Below, piece by piece: positions 43,468 through 56,089 of a stretch of DNA of 64,000 nucleotides (its first letter is position 1; each line of letters starts with the position of its first letter). The stretch is from NCBI GenBank assembly GCA_032629725.1, contig JAFEVB010000032.1:62001-126000 (forward strand), read 5' to 3'. Source of the DNA: Gremmenia infestans. Its lineage: Eukaryota; Ascomycota; Leotiomycetes; Helotiales; Hamatocanthoscyphaceae. The notes below the pieces were generated by a model. The model searched no databases, was not told where the DNA came from, and worked only from the letters and a program-made list of their open reading frames with translations. The position numbers and the translations under genes were made by a program.

Positions 43468-46311
43468 ATGTCCAACTCAATTTCTGGTACGCCGAATGAG
43501 ACAGCTGAGCCAGTAGATACAACAACAGCGGCCGCCAGTAACCACCACCACCAATCGACTTCGACGCCGTCTAAACTATCTCGCGACTCTTCAATATCCT
43601 CAATACCCACCAATACAACCAATACCACCACAACAAAGAGACTCCAACCCAGACGAACCCCCACGCCGTCTGCCGCAAACAGCCCTTTACCTTCGAGAGA
43701 ATCATCTCCTGTCCGGCCTTCACTAAACAACAAACCTACCTCGTCAACAACTCGGTCTGCCGGTGGTCGTTCGAGAAAGAACAGCGTACAGGACGTTAGT
43801 CCCTCGCGTTCGTCCAGCACTCATACAAACCCACCATCTGCTGCCGCTACCCAAAGAGCTCTATCTGCTGCGTCTATACCCACTTTACACCCAGGGGTGT
43901 CGGAGCCCATCATACGAGCTCCAGTTCCACTGAAACCTTCGATTACTTCAGAGATCAAGGACACCCCTCGCTGGCCCGTATCCCCAAGACTTAGATCACC
44001 TCCCCCTACAAACACGCCATCCCTCACCTCACCGCGGAAAACCGAGCAGGAGGGCCCGGCGATCAATGTTCAGCGACTATCGAAGGCACCAGAGAAATCA
44101 GAAGGAAAGCAACCACAGACGGACTCCGAGGTAGAAGATTCATTTTTAGCACCGGGAATGAGAACGCCGGCGAGGGGTGCCAGCGGGGCTAGTTCTACAT
44201 TGGAGACTGTACAAGAGATCAGCCAGCCAAATACTCCTGCAAGGAGCTTTGATGGCTCCGAGAAGTCGGAAGATGGTTCATACGGTGCTCCATCCGAAGA
44301 CGGGTCCTCTGTTTCTACTATCAGGGCCACTTCTAGCTTTCCTACTGCGAACGAGAGTGGAAGCGAGAGCGGCGGCAAGGGCGAGATTAAGATGAGGAGT
44401 ACAACTGCTCCTCCAGTTACAGCATTACGGCCGGGTGGTCCCGCCACAAAGTCCTTCTCCGCAAGCGCTGGCGCTGGTAGAGGGAAACCGTCAGGGGAGT
44501 CAACTAGGAATATGACAGTGGAGGCGGAGACTGTCAGCTCCGTACCGCAAGTCAATGTAAGTGGGCAAGGTGCCAACGGTAGCATCCGTGCGAAACCAAG
44601 CTCCGAGACAATACGACCGAAGAAAGAAAAGAAGAAGACTGGCCGAAAGACTCCATCAGTAACTTCTGGCACGGGTGAGCGTCCACATTCGTCTAGATCC
44701 CAACATCAGCATCATTCTACAAGAAAGGGTACTGCTCCTTGGTCACATGAGTGGGCGTACGGTCAAGGCTCGTATTCGCCACCAAGCAGTGGTGAAACAA
44801 GTCCTGTTCATCAAGTCCACCGTAGTCAATTTGTTGTTCCAGCATCTCGAAAACCAATTTTAATCAGCATTAGTAGTGTAAGTTCTTTGCTAACCAGAAC
44901 CCGTCCAGCATCCTCAAAAGCAGATATATTTGAAGCCAAAGTCGCCAGCGCGGTCGACGAAGCAGATTCATCGGACTCCGAGGAGACCTTTGTCTACGAA
45001 TCGAATCCGCCAGACTCCAACGATCAGCCCCGACGCTATCACTCTCGAACGCCTAGTGCCACTTCTATGGCAAGTCAGGCAGACCAAAGGAAAGGCTCAA
45101 GATCTGTGGTTGATGGCGGTCACAGCGTGGCTATGAAGAAAAGTATGAAATTTGCACACTCATCTTACAACAGTACCGGCCAAGAGACGACCACTGGGGA
45201 AGACGACGGCAAAGGTACAGCACGAAGTAACATAGGTACGGGTAGAGGAACAACACATCATCACCACATTGGTCGATGGGGTCGAAATGGTGGTAATGGC
45301 CATGCATCCATCTTTGATAACGAATCTCCTTTTCCAAGTGCAACAAAATCAAAATTGTCGGGAAATGCTTCTAGACAATCATCACGGCCTACAAGTCCGA
45401 AATATTCGAATACGAGAACAGTGGGTAATGGAAAGAAGTCTTCGCCGATTCTGTCGGGGTATGATTTAGATGATGGGGCGGATGATGAGCGTACACCATT
45501 AATTCCGACTGTTCGCTCGGCAAGATCTAATAATCGAGGTCGACGACCAGGTGGATCCTCGATGCGTCAACTGGAACACCAAGCGTCGAGACAAAATCAG
45601 TCTTTCTTTGCAAGATTCGCAGGATGTTTCGTTCTTTCGATGATGATAATTTTGGTAATATCCGGAGCTGTTGGGTTCATGTTTGCGACAACTCAGCCTC
45701 TTACCGAAGTCAAGGTGTTGTCTCTGAAGAATGTCCTTGCAAGTGAACAAGATGTCATCTTCGACATGCTGGTACAGGGAAGGAATCCAAACATTGTGGC
45801 TGTTGTTGTGGATTCATCCGATTTGGTCCTTTTCGCCAAGTCAAAATATGCCGGTACAGATTCAGAGTGGTGGGCGCATGCTCCAAGACCTGGTGATATA
45901 CTTCGACGAGGACTCCGCAAACGAGACGATGATCCTTACGATCCGCCCCTTGGAAAGGATCCTTCTACAAACCCAAACTTGGAAATCGGTCACGTCTACG
46001 AATTCGACAGCCCATTAACATTCGAGGGGTCTCCATTCCATCACGCAAAGTCCCAAAGTTTGGGTCAGATTCGCATTGATCACCCGGGCAACAAGACCAG
46101 CCCCGCGGGGAGCCAGCGATGGGGGAGAGTGCTGCAGCACGAGTTCGAACTGATTGTTCGAGGAACACTCAGGTACACACTTCCTTTGAGCCAGCGTATT
46201 AGGAGCATATCCGTCGAGGGCCGAGTGATGGTCAAACCGAATGCCGCGGACCAAGACCCTGATCTTGTGCATATAATACAGGGTCTACCTGCGAGCACGG
46301 CACGTGGTTAA
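43468..46311 (+). CDS. VAC7: Vac7-like vacuolar membrane protein
   Basis: Fungal activator of the Fab1 PI3P 5-kinase complex at the vacuole, which sets PI(3,5)P2 levels and vacuole size. Single exon, 947 aa. A long Ser/Thr/Pro-rich cytosolic part contains conserved-looking blocks (W-S-H-E-W-A-Y-G-Q-G-S-Y-S-P-P; S-S-K-A-D-I-F-E-A-K-V-A-S-A-V; E-E-T-F-V-Y-E-S-N-P-P; D-E-R-T-P-L-I). One transmembrane segment lies at about 721-741 (V-L-S-M-M-I-I-L-V-I-S-G-A-V-G). It is followed by a lumenal domain of about 200 residues beginning L-T-E-V-K-V-L-S-L-K-N-V-L-A-S-E-Q, the recognisable Vac7 region. A donor-branch-acceptor string at 44879-44898 is too short to be an intron. Confidence 0.88.
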   Translation: MSNSISGTPNETAEPVDTTTAAASNHHHQSTSTPSKLSRDSSISSIPTNTTNTTTTKRLQPRRTPTPSAANSPLPSRESSPVRPSLNNKPTSSTTRSAGGRSRKNSVQDVSPSRSSSTHTNPPSAAATQRALSAASIPTLHPGVSEPIIRAPVPLKPSITSEIKDTPRWPVSPRLRSPPPTNTPSLTSPRKTEQEGPAINVQRLSKAPEKSEGKQPQTDSEVEDSFLAPGMRTPARGASGASSTLETVQEISQPNTPARSFDGSEKSEDGSYGAPSEDGSSVSTIRATSSFPTANESGSESGGKGEIKMRSTTAPPVTALRPGGPATKSFSASAGAGRGKPSGESTRNMTVEAETVSSVPQVNVSGQGANGSIRAKPSSETIRPKKEKKKTGRKTPSVTSGTGERPHSSRSQHQHHSTRKGTAPWSHEWAYGQGSYSPPSSGETSPVHQVHRSQFVVPASRKPILISISSVSSLLTRTRPASSKADIFEAKVASAVDEADSSDSEETFVYESNPPDSNDQPRRYHSRTPSATSMASQADQRKGSRSVVDGGHSVAMKKSMKFAHSSYNSTGQETTTGEDDGKGTARSNIGTGRGTTHHHHIGRWGRNGGNGHASIFDNESPFPSATKSKLSGNASRQSSRPTSPKYSNTRTVGNGKKSSPILSGYDLDDGADDERTPLIPTVRSARSNNRGRRPGGSSMRQLEHQASRQNQSFFARFAGCFVLSMMIILVISGAVGFMFATTQPLTEVKVLSLKNVLASEQDVIFDMLVQGRNPNIVAVVVDSSDLVLFAKSKYAGTDSEWWAHAPRPGDILRRGLRKRDDDPYDPPLGKDPSTNPNLEIGHVYEFDSPLTFEGSPFHHAKSQSLGQIRIDHPGNKTSPAGSQRWGRVLQHEFELIVRGTLRYTLPLSQRIRSISVEGRVMVKPNAADQDPDLVHIIQGLPASTARG

Positions 46312-47944
46312 AACAGTACACCCCCAAACTTTCCTTTGTCATCTTGCTTCCGTCTTGTACAATTCAGCGAGCGTTTTTACGAATCAAGCGTGGGCGAAAG
46401 AAAGAGGCGCATTTGCAGTGGAATTGGAACAGCATACACATGCTTGCTTCTTCACTTGCTTTATTTTTATTTTCAGGATCACGGGCTTGGACAGTACACG
46501 GGAGAACAAAAGACTTTCAAAAGTTACGAGCATGCATGGCATGGGCTCTTCTTTCTTTCCTTCTTGTATTGGGACTTGGTGGGAGGCGGCGAAATTCAAC
46601 CATAGACGGTCATCCACCACACTAAAGAATGGCGCTTTTTCCTTTCTCTGCAAAAGGGCAAATCACGATACCCGGCTGGTTTTGGTTTTTGTGTAAGTTT
46701 GACGGGGGAGCGAGCGAACGAGCGAATGAGAATGTGTAGAATATGGGTAGGAGATGTGTACAAATCGAAAAGAAAGAAGAAGACGCTGAGCGAGACGTTA
46801 TATGATGATTGCGAGGGAGGGGACTTGTGGGGTCTCGAGATACTTAGATTGTGTGAATGATGAGGTTGTGATGATAGTTTGCTGTGTTGACCCGTCTACT
46901 TTTCATCTTGAGTGATGCATGCATGTATGTATGTGAGTTTACTTTGTAATAAGTCTTGGTTAGACCCATAATTGATTCTACATACTATACCACCACGACA
47001 TCAGGTACTCGAGTATACAGTATTATCGAGACAAAAAAAGGGCCCGGCTTGTTTTCTGTCAGTCTATTACCCACCCACCCACTCACTTCGCTCTTCTTAT
47101 TACCAGCTTAGTGAAGCGAGTAGTTTTAAATCTAAGGTATCTATTCACCCGATCTTGAAGAGTGACTAAGCTCTATAGACTATGATTATTCTGGTGGCAG
47201 CCTTTGTTAAAGATAGACTGCAGCCAGCAGCCGTGGGAGGGGGAGGGGCGATTCGGCTTCGGAGTAGCAGGGCAACGAACAGTTAGTTGGTGGTTGGTGG
47301 TTTCGAGAATAATCACATGATCACAAATTCCCAAAATATCACAAGTTACTTATTCATCATCTCTATTAGAGGCTTCACATGCTGACAGGCATCTGTTTTC
47401 TATGTACATCATCAAAGCCTTGTCCCAGCAGTAATAATCCTCCCTCAAACATAGCTCATACAAAGCAACCAAAATCTGGTTAAGCTATAGCAAGCAAGCA
47501 AGCATCATAATAGTTCAAGACATCCATCCACCACAAAAACAAAGCGACAAGACAAAATCGAATACACAAACTGGTAAAAGTAAGCGTATAAGGTCTATCA
47601 TAATCCGAAACACATGATTATTACTCTTCACACCCGAGTTCTATCATAATCATTCCTTCTCGTGGACTTCGTGAATGCGTAAAAAAGCTATTTGGGGGCG
47701 CGCCTCGAAGATTATGTAAAGAGCGGGCAAAAAGCTCATAAGGCTGATATAATATTTCGTCGTCATCGTTCGTCGTTTGCGAGTGAAGATCGTGTACCCG
47801 CACCATTATCCTGCAAACGCCGTAACACCAGTTCCAAATTCAAAGAGTCATCCAAACCCTCGCCGATCCTATCCAGGAGCGAGCGAGTTACGGCGGATGG
47901 TATATGAGCAAGTTGGTTGCGCAAAATCTCAGTGGGGTTAAACC
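46312..47944. other. Convergent intergenic region, Vac7 and Wee1 3' flanks
   Basis: About 1.6 kb between two stop codons. No gene called. On the minus strand, directly after the Wee1 stop, a 61-codon frame (47763-47948) looks mildly coding but is out of the Wee1 frame. Confidence 0.45.
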
Positions 47945-50900
47945 TCAAACATCCATCATTTCGGCGTCATCGGCGAGGATATCATCAGCTGGGCCCCAAT
48001 TGCCCTCGAAAACTGTTGCGCCTGCCCGACGTCTAGATTCAACCCATCTAATACCATCAGACTCCAAGGCTTGGTGGATGGTTGGGCGATTCTCGGGGGT
48101 AGGGCTGATCATCCAGCGAACGAGCCTGTCCAGGGCGTGAACATGGTACATGTCCCTCATGAACGGTGGGGCTTGGTGAAGCTCGCCTCTTCGTCCAGAG
48201 CCAAAAAGGTTTCCAGGATCATGAGATAATGACCTGCTCGATCCTCCGATATTTCGCTTGCGAGAAGTCAGGGTGGGAGAACCGAAGTCTGTCTCAATCT
48301 CATCATCGCTGCCGAATAAATCCATAGTTATATCGCTTTCCTGAATAGGAATCCCTTCGGCGTCTCGCAGCATCGAGCTGTCATTACTGAAGGTAAGACT
48401 AGGGATGTCGCTCATGTCACCGGAGCGAAGTCGTTGCCATGTAGGACCGTTGTCGGGAAGTTGAACATTAGCAGCAATCTCGAGCATGATGAGACCTAGA
48501 GCAAAGATATCGGCTGGTTTGTCGTATTGGCCCAAGAGAATCTCCGGACCAATGTATTCACGGTCGCCTTCTCCCTCGATCCCAGACTGAGCAGGCCACG
48601 TGGCGGCCATGCCGAAGTCGCCAATCTTGAGTACACCTTCGAAAGTGATTAAGATATTGGCCGGTTTGAGATCTAAATGAATAAATCCCGAATCATGAAT
48701 ATGCTTCAGACCCTAGAACGTGTGTCAGCCCCCAACCATCTCTTAGAATGGCATCAAACTTACCTGGCTGAGCTCAAGCATGATCTTCCAAATACGGAAA
48801 TCATCCAGTCTTCCCTTTCGGCCCACCTGCGAAAGGAAGAGATCGAGACTGCCTTCCTCGCAGAACTCAGTCTGGATATAAAGGTAGTTTTTCTCTTCCC
48901 AGCTATCGATGAGATGTACGACGTAATCAGAATGTCCCAGTGCTTTGAGCACGTTGACTTCCTGCAGTTTCCTTTGACGGTCCCTGATGCCTTGGTAAGG
49001 CTGTCGTGACTTCTTGACAGCAAACACCCGTTCTGGTAAGGGCGTTGGGGGAGTTCTACGTTGCAGTGGCGATTCAGATGCCCCAAGATAGAAAGAATTG
49101 GTTGTGTTGAGAGGAGGCGTAGTTTGTGTGACGCGATAGACCTGAGAGAACTCTCCCGTCCCGATCAACTCCGCCTTCTCGAATCGTGACGAGAGTGATT
49201 CATCAAGTTCCGGTCCCGTAAAGTTACTGATAGGTGTCATGCTGAGTCGTCGATCTCCAATCTGTGCGAAGTATTCTCGGCCAGTAGTCGGGGTGGCTGG
49301 AGGTGGCATAGAGGCACTGCTGGTAGGACCGGAGTTTCCAATCTGAATATCGCGGGGGTTTGAGATGGAAAGACCGCTAGGGTCGGGTGGCAGCATGCTG
49401 TCCTGTGGTGTTTGAGGCGAGAGCCTCTCGACGAAATCTATACGCTCCAACGGACTCGCTGGAGCCAGAATACTAATTTTAGTAAAGCTCAATGTTCTTG
49501 AGGGGCTGAGACAGGCTATAGTACGAAACTTCGACATCATTGGAGTCGGAGAATGTATAAATGAAGTCCTAAGTGAACGGGACTTGCTGACGGACGGCAT
49601 GGACATGAAAGCTTTGGGGCCAAGCCTAGTATTGGCTGTAGTCGGAGAGTCGCTCATGTCCATGGACCCATCACTATCGTCTGCTTCCTGTTCGCTTGGG
49701 CCTGTAGAAAGATTCAACTTACTGCTCACTCTGGGGAGTTTCTTGGATAAGCCATAGCCCACAGCGGATGTGGAAGCGGCCATACTTCTATGGTTGCTTG
49801 GACTTCCATTGCTCTGATGCCACACCGAGCCAGGTGCAAGAGCCTGCTTTGTTGGAGTTGGCGGAAGGTCGAATTCAGAACTCTGGCTGTCACCCTTCAG
49901 GTCGCCATCATCTCCATCAATACTGAGAAAGCTGCCTCGTCTTGTTGAACCCTGTCTGCCAAATGCGCTACCGAATACACCATTTCCCTTTCCAAATGTG
50001 ACTGGTGCAACTTGGGTCCCATGGGGGTTGAAAGGTGTTGAGGGTGTACCAAAGGAGTGTCGAATGTGTCTCGCCTTGGCAATTGCGCTGCCAGGAACCT
50101 GTTGCTGAGGGTAGGTTGCAAAGATATTGACTGGTTTGAACTTACACGGTGTGTCAGGAACATTCGATTTTGCACCATAAGGAACATGTTGCTCTTCTGG
50201 ATGGCGATTGACTTTGGAGATGAGGCCCGTAGACATGAATGCAGCTGGTAACGGCTTCACCGATTTGTAATTTTGAGGTGTTGAAAACGACCCATTTTCA
50301 TCTTCTCCAGATGGCCGTCCAAGTGGATATGGCCTCAACGACCCTGCGGGCAAAGATTTGGAGAAATCTAGTCTAGGCCTCCGCTGATCATTAAAATTAA
50401 CGGGGACATGCGTAGGAGATTCATCAACGAGACTCGAACTTGACGAGGAAGTGGTCATAGTCCGCGATAATGGGTGAGGTTGATGCGCTGGTTGATTGAC
50501 CATGTGCATAGATGCATTTGGAAGATTGCCCTGTGAGGAAAAAGGACTATCTCTAGCCATAGGGGGCATAAATGAGTCCAAAGACACTCGGGGTCTATTT
50601 TTGGGGGGTGTAGATACATCTGGGGCGTTATTGCTGGCCTGTTGAGCAGCCAGAAGTTGAGCTGCGTGTCTTCTGCCCCACGAAGTCTTCTCTCCGTGTC
50701 GCTGCTGTAAAGTAGACTTCCGCAATGAAGACGATCGACGAGGCATTGATGTAAGGTTTGATCCGCTCTCGGCAGAGAGAGACGATGTGGATAACTCATA
50801 TTCATGATTAAAATCGTCATGGATATCGAATTGCGGTGAGGATACAGGTCCGTGATCAAAGACATTGAAGTCGTGGCCAAAGCTTGCTGAACCGTGTAAA

Positions 50901-51583
50901 CTCCTTCTTTTGGCGACTGGGCTCCCTAAACTTGCTTGATCAAGATTCATGATCGCATCACTGCGCTTCAGAGGGCTCGAGGTTGACGCGCTGAGAGGAG
51001 TGTCACTGCACCCGTCGCCCAGCCGTGAGAGCGCATGATTCACAGGCGCACTAATGTCCATATTGAAAGCCGTCCTTGCGCTTCTCTCCAAACTCTTGCG
51101 CTCCACGGGGCTCGTACTTGTACTATTCTCCTGCCCACTTGTAGATGCAGCGGACGAGCTTGGGGTCGCGTTTCCAGCATCCGACGTTTGGCTCAAAACA
51201 CGTTTCATGGGACTCCTGGGTGACGTTCGAGTGCGTGAAGAAGGTCGCGGGGGAGCGGTTTTGGCCCGTCCAGAAGAGCGCAGTGCTAACTTTGCGCTTG
51301 GTGGAAATGGCACGGCCAACGGAGACGGTGTGTGCGGAGGATTGCTGGTGCTACCGGTAAAGATAGTAGGCTGCGAAACAGTGCGCTTTGGTGGCGAAAA
51401 TGGCGACGGCGATAGCGGTGACTTGGGCGATGAGCTTGGTGACTTTTTGACAAGATTGAACTTGGATGGAGATCTTGAGAGCGAGCGCCGAAGAGATCTC
51501 ACGGCGGAGGTAACATCGACGTGGTGTACGTGTGTCGGGGAGGGCAAGGTGAGGGTCCCGCCACCACTATTGGAGTAGGACAT
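47945..51583 (-). CDS. WEE1: Wee1-type cell-cycle kinase
   Basis: Phosphorylates Cdk1 on the inhibitory tyrosine to delay mitosis. Two exons, 51583-48764 and 48712-47945, give 1195 aa. The reading frame is open 22 codons further (ATG at 51649), but the second ATG begins M-S-Y-S-N-S-G-G-G, which looks like a natural start. About 800 residues of Ser/Pro-rich regulatory region precede the kinase domain: glycine loop L-I-G-T-G-E-F-S-Q-V-Y, Lys in F-A-V-K-K, then after the 51-nt intron the catalytic loop H-L-D-L-K-P-A-N (Asp about 954), I-G-D-F-G-M-A and G-D-R-E-Y-I-G-P-E-I. The G-M-A and E-Y-I-x-P-E forms are those of Wee1/Swe1. The C-terminus ends D-A-E-M-M-D-V. Many S-P/T-P sites suggest CDK regulation. 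Confidence 0.95.
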
Positions 51584-54500
51584 GATTGTAGTTGGAATGC
51601 GGCAATGCTCGCGTATGATATCTAAGATGAGGTGGGGGAGAGAATTCACTCTCTGGGGGTGATGGCTGAACTATTTTTCACACCGCATAGAGATAGATCT
51701 TTCTAAGATTTGAGCGACTCTGAATCTGAATGCAGTTGTCGATGAGGTGTATGACTGACTGTTGGTCGAAGGGTAGGGCGAGGAAGTCGGCGGGCTACAC
51801 TTATTGTTTCGCTCAGTCGATAACAAACTGGCTCGATTAGGAGCGAGTGTTGACTCGAATGGAATGCTGCAGTTTGACACGACGGAGGAATGCTCCGCGA
51901 TCTGAAGCGCTGAGTTTGTGGTGTGGTGGTGACGTGGGAGGAGTCGATCTCATGGAGAAGAACAGCTAGTAATCATGACAAGGACAGAACTGGGGTTGAT
52001 GCTATCCCAACTGCATAGCACTAGACTCTACACTTCACACTCCCAACCCCTAAAATACCAGATCCTAAGGGTGCCTGCCAGTGTCGAGAGAATATCTGTC
52101 GGCGATGGCGATGAGGATATTGATGTTGATGATGGGGAGGAGAGGAGGGGAGGGGAGGCGGAAGGAGACGAAAGGGTGGAGGGCGGAAGAGTGGGTGTAA
52201 ATGCAATGCGTGGCAATGGTGAGGAAAGAGTCGAAAAACGAATGAATGGATGGATGGATGGATGGGTGGTTTGGTGTTGACCACTCGAACGCGCCTCGCT
52301 TAGTCTTATTCGTTGACGCGACGGATGGGTGGCACCTGCACCTTGCGATCCCCACTCCAATTACTCACAACTAGTGTTGTTGTTGTTGATGATGTTGTTG
52401 TTGTTTCCGGTATTGACGACAACTTCTGGCAGGCGCGATGAGGATGAAAATGAAGATGAAGTTGTAGAAACAGAACAGAGAAAAGGGGTCACAGTAAAAG
52501 AGACTTAATTAGATTTTCCAACCTTTTCCTCCCGCTCGCTTGGACACATGTAATTGATGGACGGGTGCATGGCATGGCATGGCATGGCATGGGCACGGCA
52601 CTACCATACCGCCATCTTGTTTACTCTGGGGACGCGCTCGGGCCAATCACAACGCGTTGACGTGCCTGCGTATCGTCTTAACTCTTGCGGCACCGCCCGG
52701 CTGCTAACCGGGAAAGCCGTTCTTCAGGGTTTAAGGGTTTAGAGGGTTTGAAGTCTTTCTCCTCTTTTTTTCCACTCCCACTACTGATCGCCATCATCGA
52801 CATCAAATGGGAAAAGGAGAGAAAAGGAATCCAAAGGGAAAGCTGACGTGAACTGCACTGCCATCAAATGCCACGTTGACACTTACCACAGGATGTACGA
52901 ATACTGTACTGTATGCGCTCCATCTTACCCCTCTACTGCTGCATCATCATTGTTTACAATCCCTCTCATATCAAAACACAACACAACAATAACAAACCCC
53001 CCCCCCTCCCCCCAAATCAAAACAACTCCAATCTTGCTCCTTTCGTATTTGGATCCGTGATCATGGCGCTGAGATATATTTTGCGTAATAAGATTGGCGT
53101 GACAGGGCCTAAGCTCCACTATTGATGGATTTGATATTGGGGTAATATCAGAAAGGGGGCGGTTTTATTATTGCTCATCAGCCATTTCTACCCAATTAAT
53201 AATTTCCATCTTCTAGAAGTTCCGACTCTTCCATGGAATGGTGGTCACCGTCCAGGGTTCAAAAGCAATCCCGAAATAACACTACCTACCACGATACGAG
53301 TCGCCATGCGTATCGATACAGTAAGCAGTTACCTATCGATATCGGGACATGTACCGAAGTCTGATATCGGAAATCAGATCAATGCGCGCTATTGGCTGGG
53401 AAATGAGCATGCTTTCACTCTGTCATGCGCTTCTCAACCTTTTCATCATCACCCTCACCTTCCTTTACGCTCCGAGAAGTTGAGAAGCCTTGACACGGTC
53501 ACGTGGTTGGCCATATTTGTCCTACTGTACATGTTTGAGGCTTTTCGCTGTATTCTAGTTCCGCATATATTGTCTCCGTACTTGGACACAGAGATCTACT
53601 TTGTCCCGATCCTGGTAGATGATCAAAATATCATTATATTCCACTCTTTCTGAGACTTCTGGTCACGAGAAAGCCTGCCCGGCTAAAGTTCTTCATATTC
53701 TCGAGGTATGGCACCACAGAGATTTACTCATGCAACAGCGAAAGCCCTTGTATTGTAAGCTTTGTTGCAGCCTGATCCCCACATCGTCTTCAAGACGCTT
53801 GAGGTGGATGCTAGAGTCTAGTCACGTGCAATACGGTACTTCTTTCCTATTGCTTCTCGTTTCCAGCAGTCACATCTCTACATCTCTCTACCGTTGAAAG
53901 CTTACTGCTTGGTTATCTTCCGACACCCCTCCCCACACCCCCATCTCGTTTGTCTACTTTTTGCACAAGTGTCACTGTCCTACCTTAAAAGTGTCCCCAA
54001 GTATTGATCGCCTAAAAGCCCCCTTCTCATCGCTCATACATCGAGGTACTGTACCTGATCTAATCATCTCCAAGTTGAAGGACCGCCCTGGTCAGTGGCT
54101 TGCGTTGATGACATGAACAATCCATATCTGTGTATCTCAATATCGTCTCCAACCTTGAGTCACACTTCTCATTTTATAGTCTCTGCGAGTTATGTGTCAT
54201 CTGCGATGATGCTGTATGATATTGGGCGAGTTCCTCAGACGGCGGACGCAATCTTGTCTTTGGTGTTTGTTTGTCTCTGATCGCTCGTTGTTCTTCTCTT
54301 TGCCAAGTACAAGTAAATGTATGTATCAATATCCACATAAAATACACTTGCAATACCCTCGTTATTCTCGTGGGGTTCAAGAGCCCTTGTACCCGTCCAT
54401 CGGAAATATATGCTCGTCATTTCACGACAGATGCTCGCTTGTTTGCTATGCGATGAGCAATGGTCTTGCTCGCATAGCTCCAATGCCTGTTTACGACTTT

Positions 54501-56089
54501 TGCAGCTGCCACTTTTTGACGTGATATAAACATGGCGGACTTTGCCTTTTGTTTCAACAAAGATCATGAAGCATGATGTCTAATATAAATACAGCTGAAT
54601 ACAATCAGTCTTCCTCCCACCGTGCAAATGGTAGCGCTTGATGTCTCACTCCCGTTGAACCTAACCTTGACATTCCCAGTGCCGTGTAGTCCTCGTCATC
54701 CCTTCTTGCTCTGTCTGACAAGGCCTTGAATTCCTAGAGCAGAACTTACCATGGCTATACTATCATCCTTGTCGTATTTTCAGAAAGCAATTCTTGAAGA
54801 ATAACAACCCATGGCATCCAATCTGTAAGTTGCAACGCCCGGTATAAGCAGAAGTCTTCATTTTTCTAGGCTGCCTCTGTCTAGCTATATTGATGCATAT
54901 ACATCTTCTTCTCTATTCGGGACCTTTCTCATACGATTTTCAAGACGGATACTGTGTTGTTTACGGGACATTGAAATGTCCATTCCAGTAATCCACGAGT
55001 GTCCGTTTACACCTTTAGCAGATGTTATGTCTTTTCTCTCCCCGTACCCTTAGTAAATAAAAGTAACGCATTTCGTTGCACGAGTTCAGTGCGTATAATG
55101 GGAGGAAGGGCAAAGGTTGCACCGGCGTGTTTAACAACGTCTTCATGCCAGTGATATAAAGCCAGTATCAGCAAGCTTCCACTGAGCCGAAACATTGGAG
55201 CCAAAGTTGATTCCAAAGCCAGCGCAATGCAGGGAAATGCTTCCAACAGCACTCCTGTGGAAGAGCCGTACGTTTTTCCTTTGCAGACTTATTGTATGGC
55301 GCGGGGTATTCAGGTCCTGTTCGACCAAATTTGACCTTCTCTCAAAGGCTCTGGTTATTTGTAGTATGCGGAACAAACAGCCAGTATGAATGACGGAATG
55401 CCATCGCATTTTGATCCGTTCTTGATAAGCATGTAGCGAGACCTCGATTCATTGTCGATAATGTTCGATGAGCCAGATGCCTCACCTAAGGCAAAGGAGG
55501 TATACGAAAAGACGGTGACGGAGATCACGTCCATGTGCTATGCAATCAGTACTGGGTGTAAGTCAATGTCCACTCCTATGATATATCAAGGACTTTGAAA
55601 CAAGTACTTTAAAGCCCTCCAGTGGTCACTAAAGAAGTATAGCTAAGAGTTCCCATTCAGCCGAATAACATTACGTCCAGTCTCGTGCTGCAACGATGCC
55701 CATCCGGCTCCCACAACTATTCCTGGACCTTTTTGCTCGGAAAGATGCTCGAGCACTAGCTTTCTTATCCCGTAATCTCCATTTGCTAAAAGTGGTCGAC
55801 AATATCTGATGGCTGCATGGAACTGGGAAGAGCCAGCAGGTTGCTTAGCACGCCGTCACGGGGATTCGGAACCTGATGTCGCCGGAGTGTGTATGGACAA
55901 TGGAGTGGCCAGTTCAAGTTGTTTCCGGCGAGGAGAAGATGTATGAAAGGGAAATCATTGAACTTGGGATGGGTTGATGTGGGAAACTCGTGAACAACAT
56001 AGATGGGAATAATTTTTAGCCCACCTATTCATAACAATCCAAAGGCAAGGAAGCCAGTTAAGACAGGAGACGTTTATCTAGCACGTTCC
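51584..56089. other. Gene-poor region (4.5 kb)
   Basis: Begins with the Wee1 promoter and leader, which has several short tandem repeats: ATGG near 52243-52266, TTG near 52371-52404, GCATG at 52568-52591. From about 52.8 to 56.1 kb I find only short frames without family resemblance; the largest is 53171-53653 (+), which I do not accept. I cannot assign any gene, RNA or mobile element here. Confidence 0.5.
52568..52591. repeat. (GCATG)n pentanucleotide repeat
   Basis: Almost five copies, about 1 kb upstream of the Wee1 start. Confidence 0.8.

Noticed and set aside
44070..44672. Large minus-strand open frame inside VAC7 (others similar at 19544-19972 and 51054-51578)
   Set aside because: Antisense shadows of Ser/Pro-rich coding sequence, where codon bias removes stops on the other strand.
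44879..44898. gtaagt donor, gctaac branch point and cag acceptor inside the VAC7 gene
   Set aside because: The whole string is 20 nt, too short to splice, and its removal would shift the frame of an otherwise open gene.
51584..51649. Upstream ATG extending Wee1 by 22 residues
   Set aside because: The extension is not typical of the family and the second ATG begins a conserved-looking start; the upstream ATG is kept only as an alternative.
53171..53653. 160-codon plus-strand frame in the gene-poor region
   Set aside because: No family resemblance and no flanking exon or splice context.
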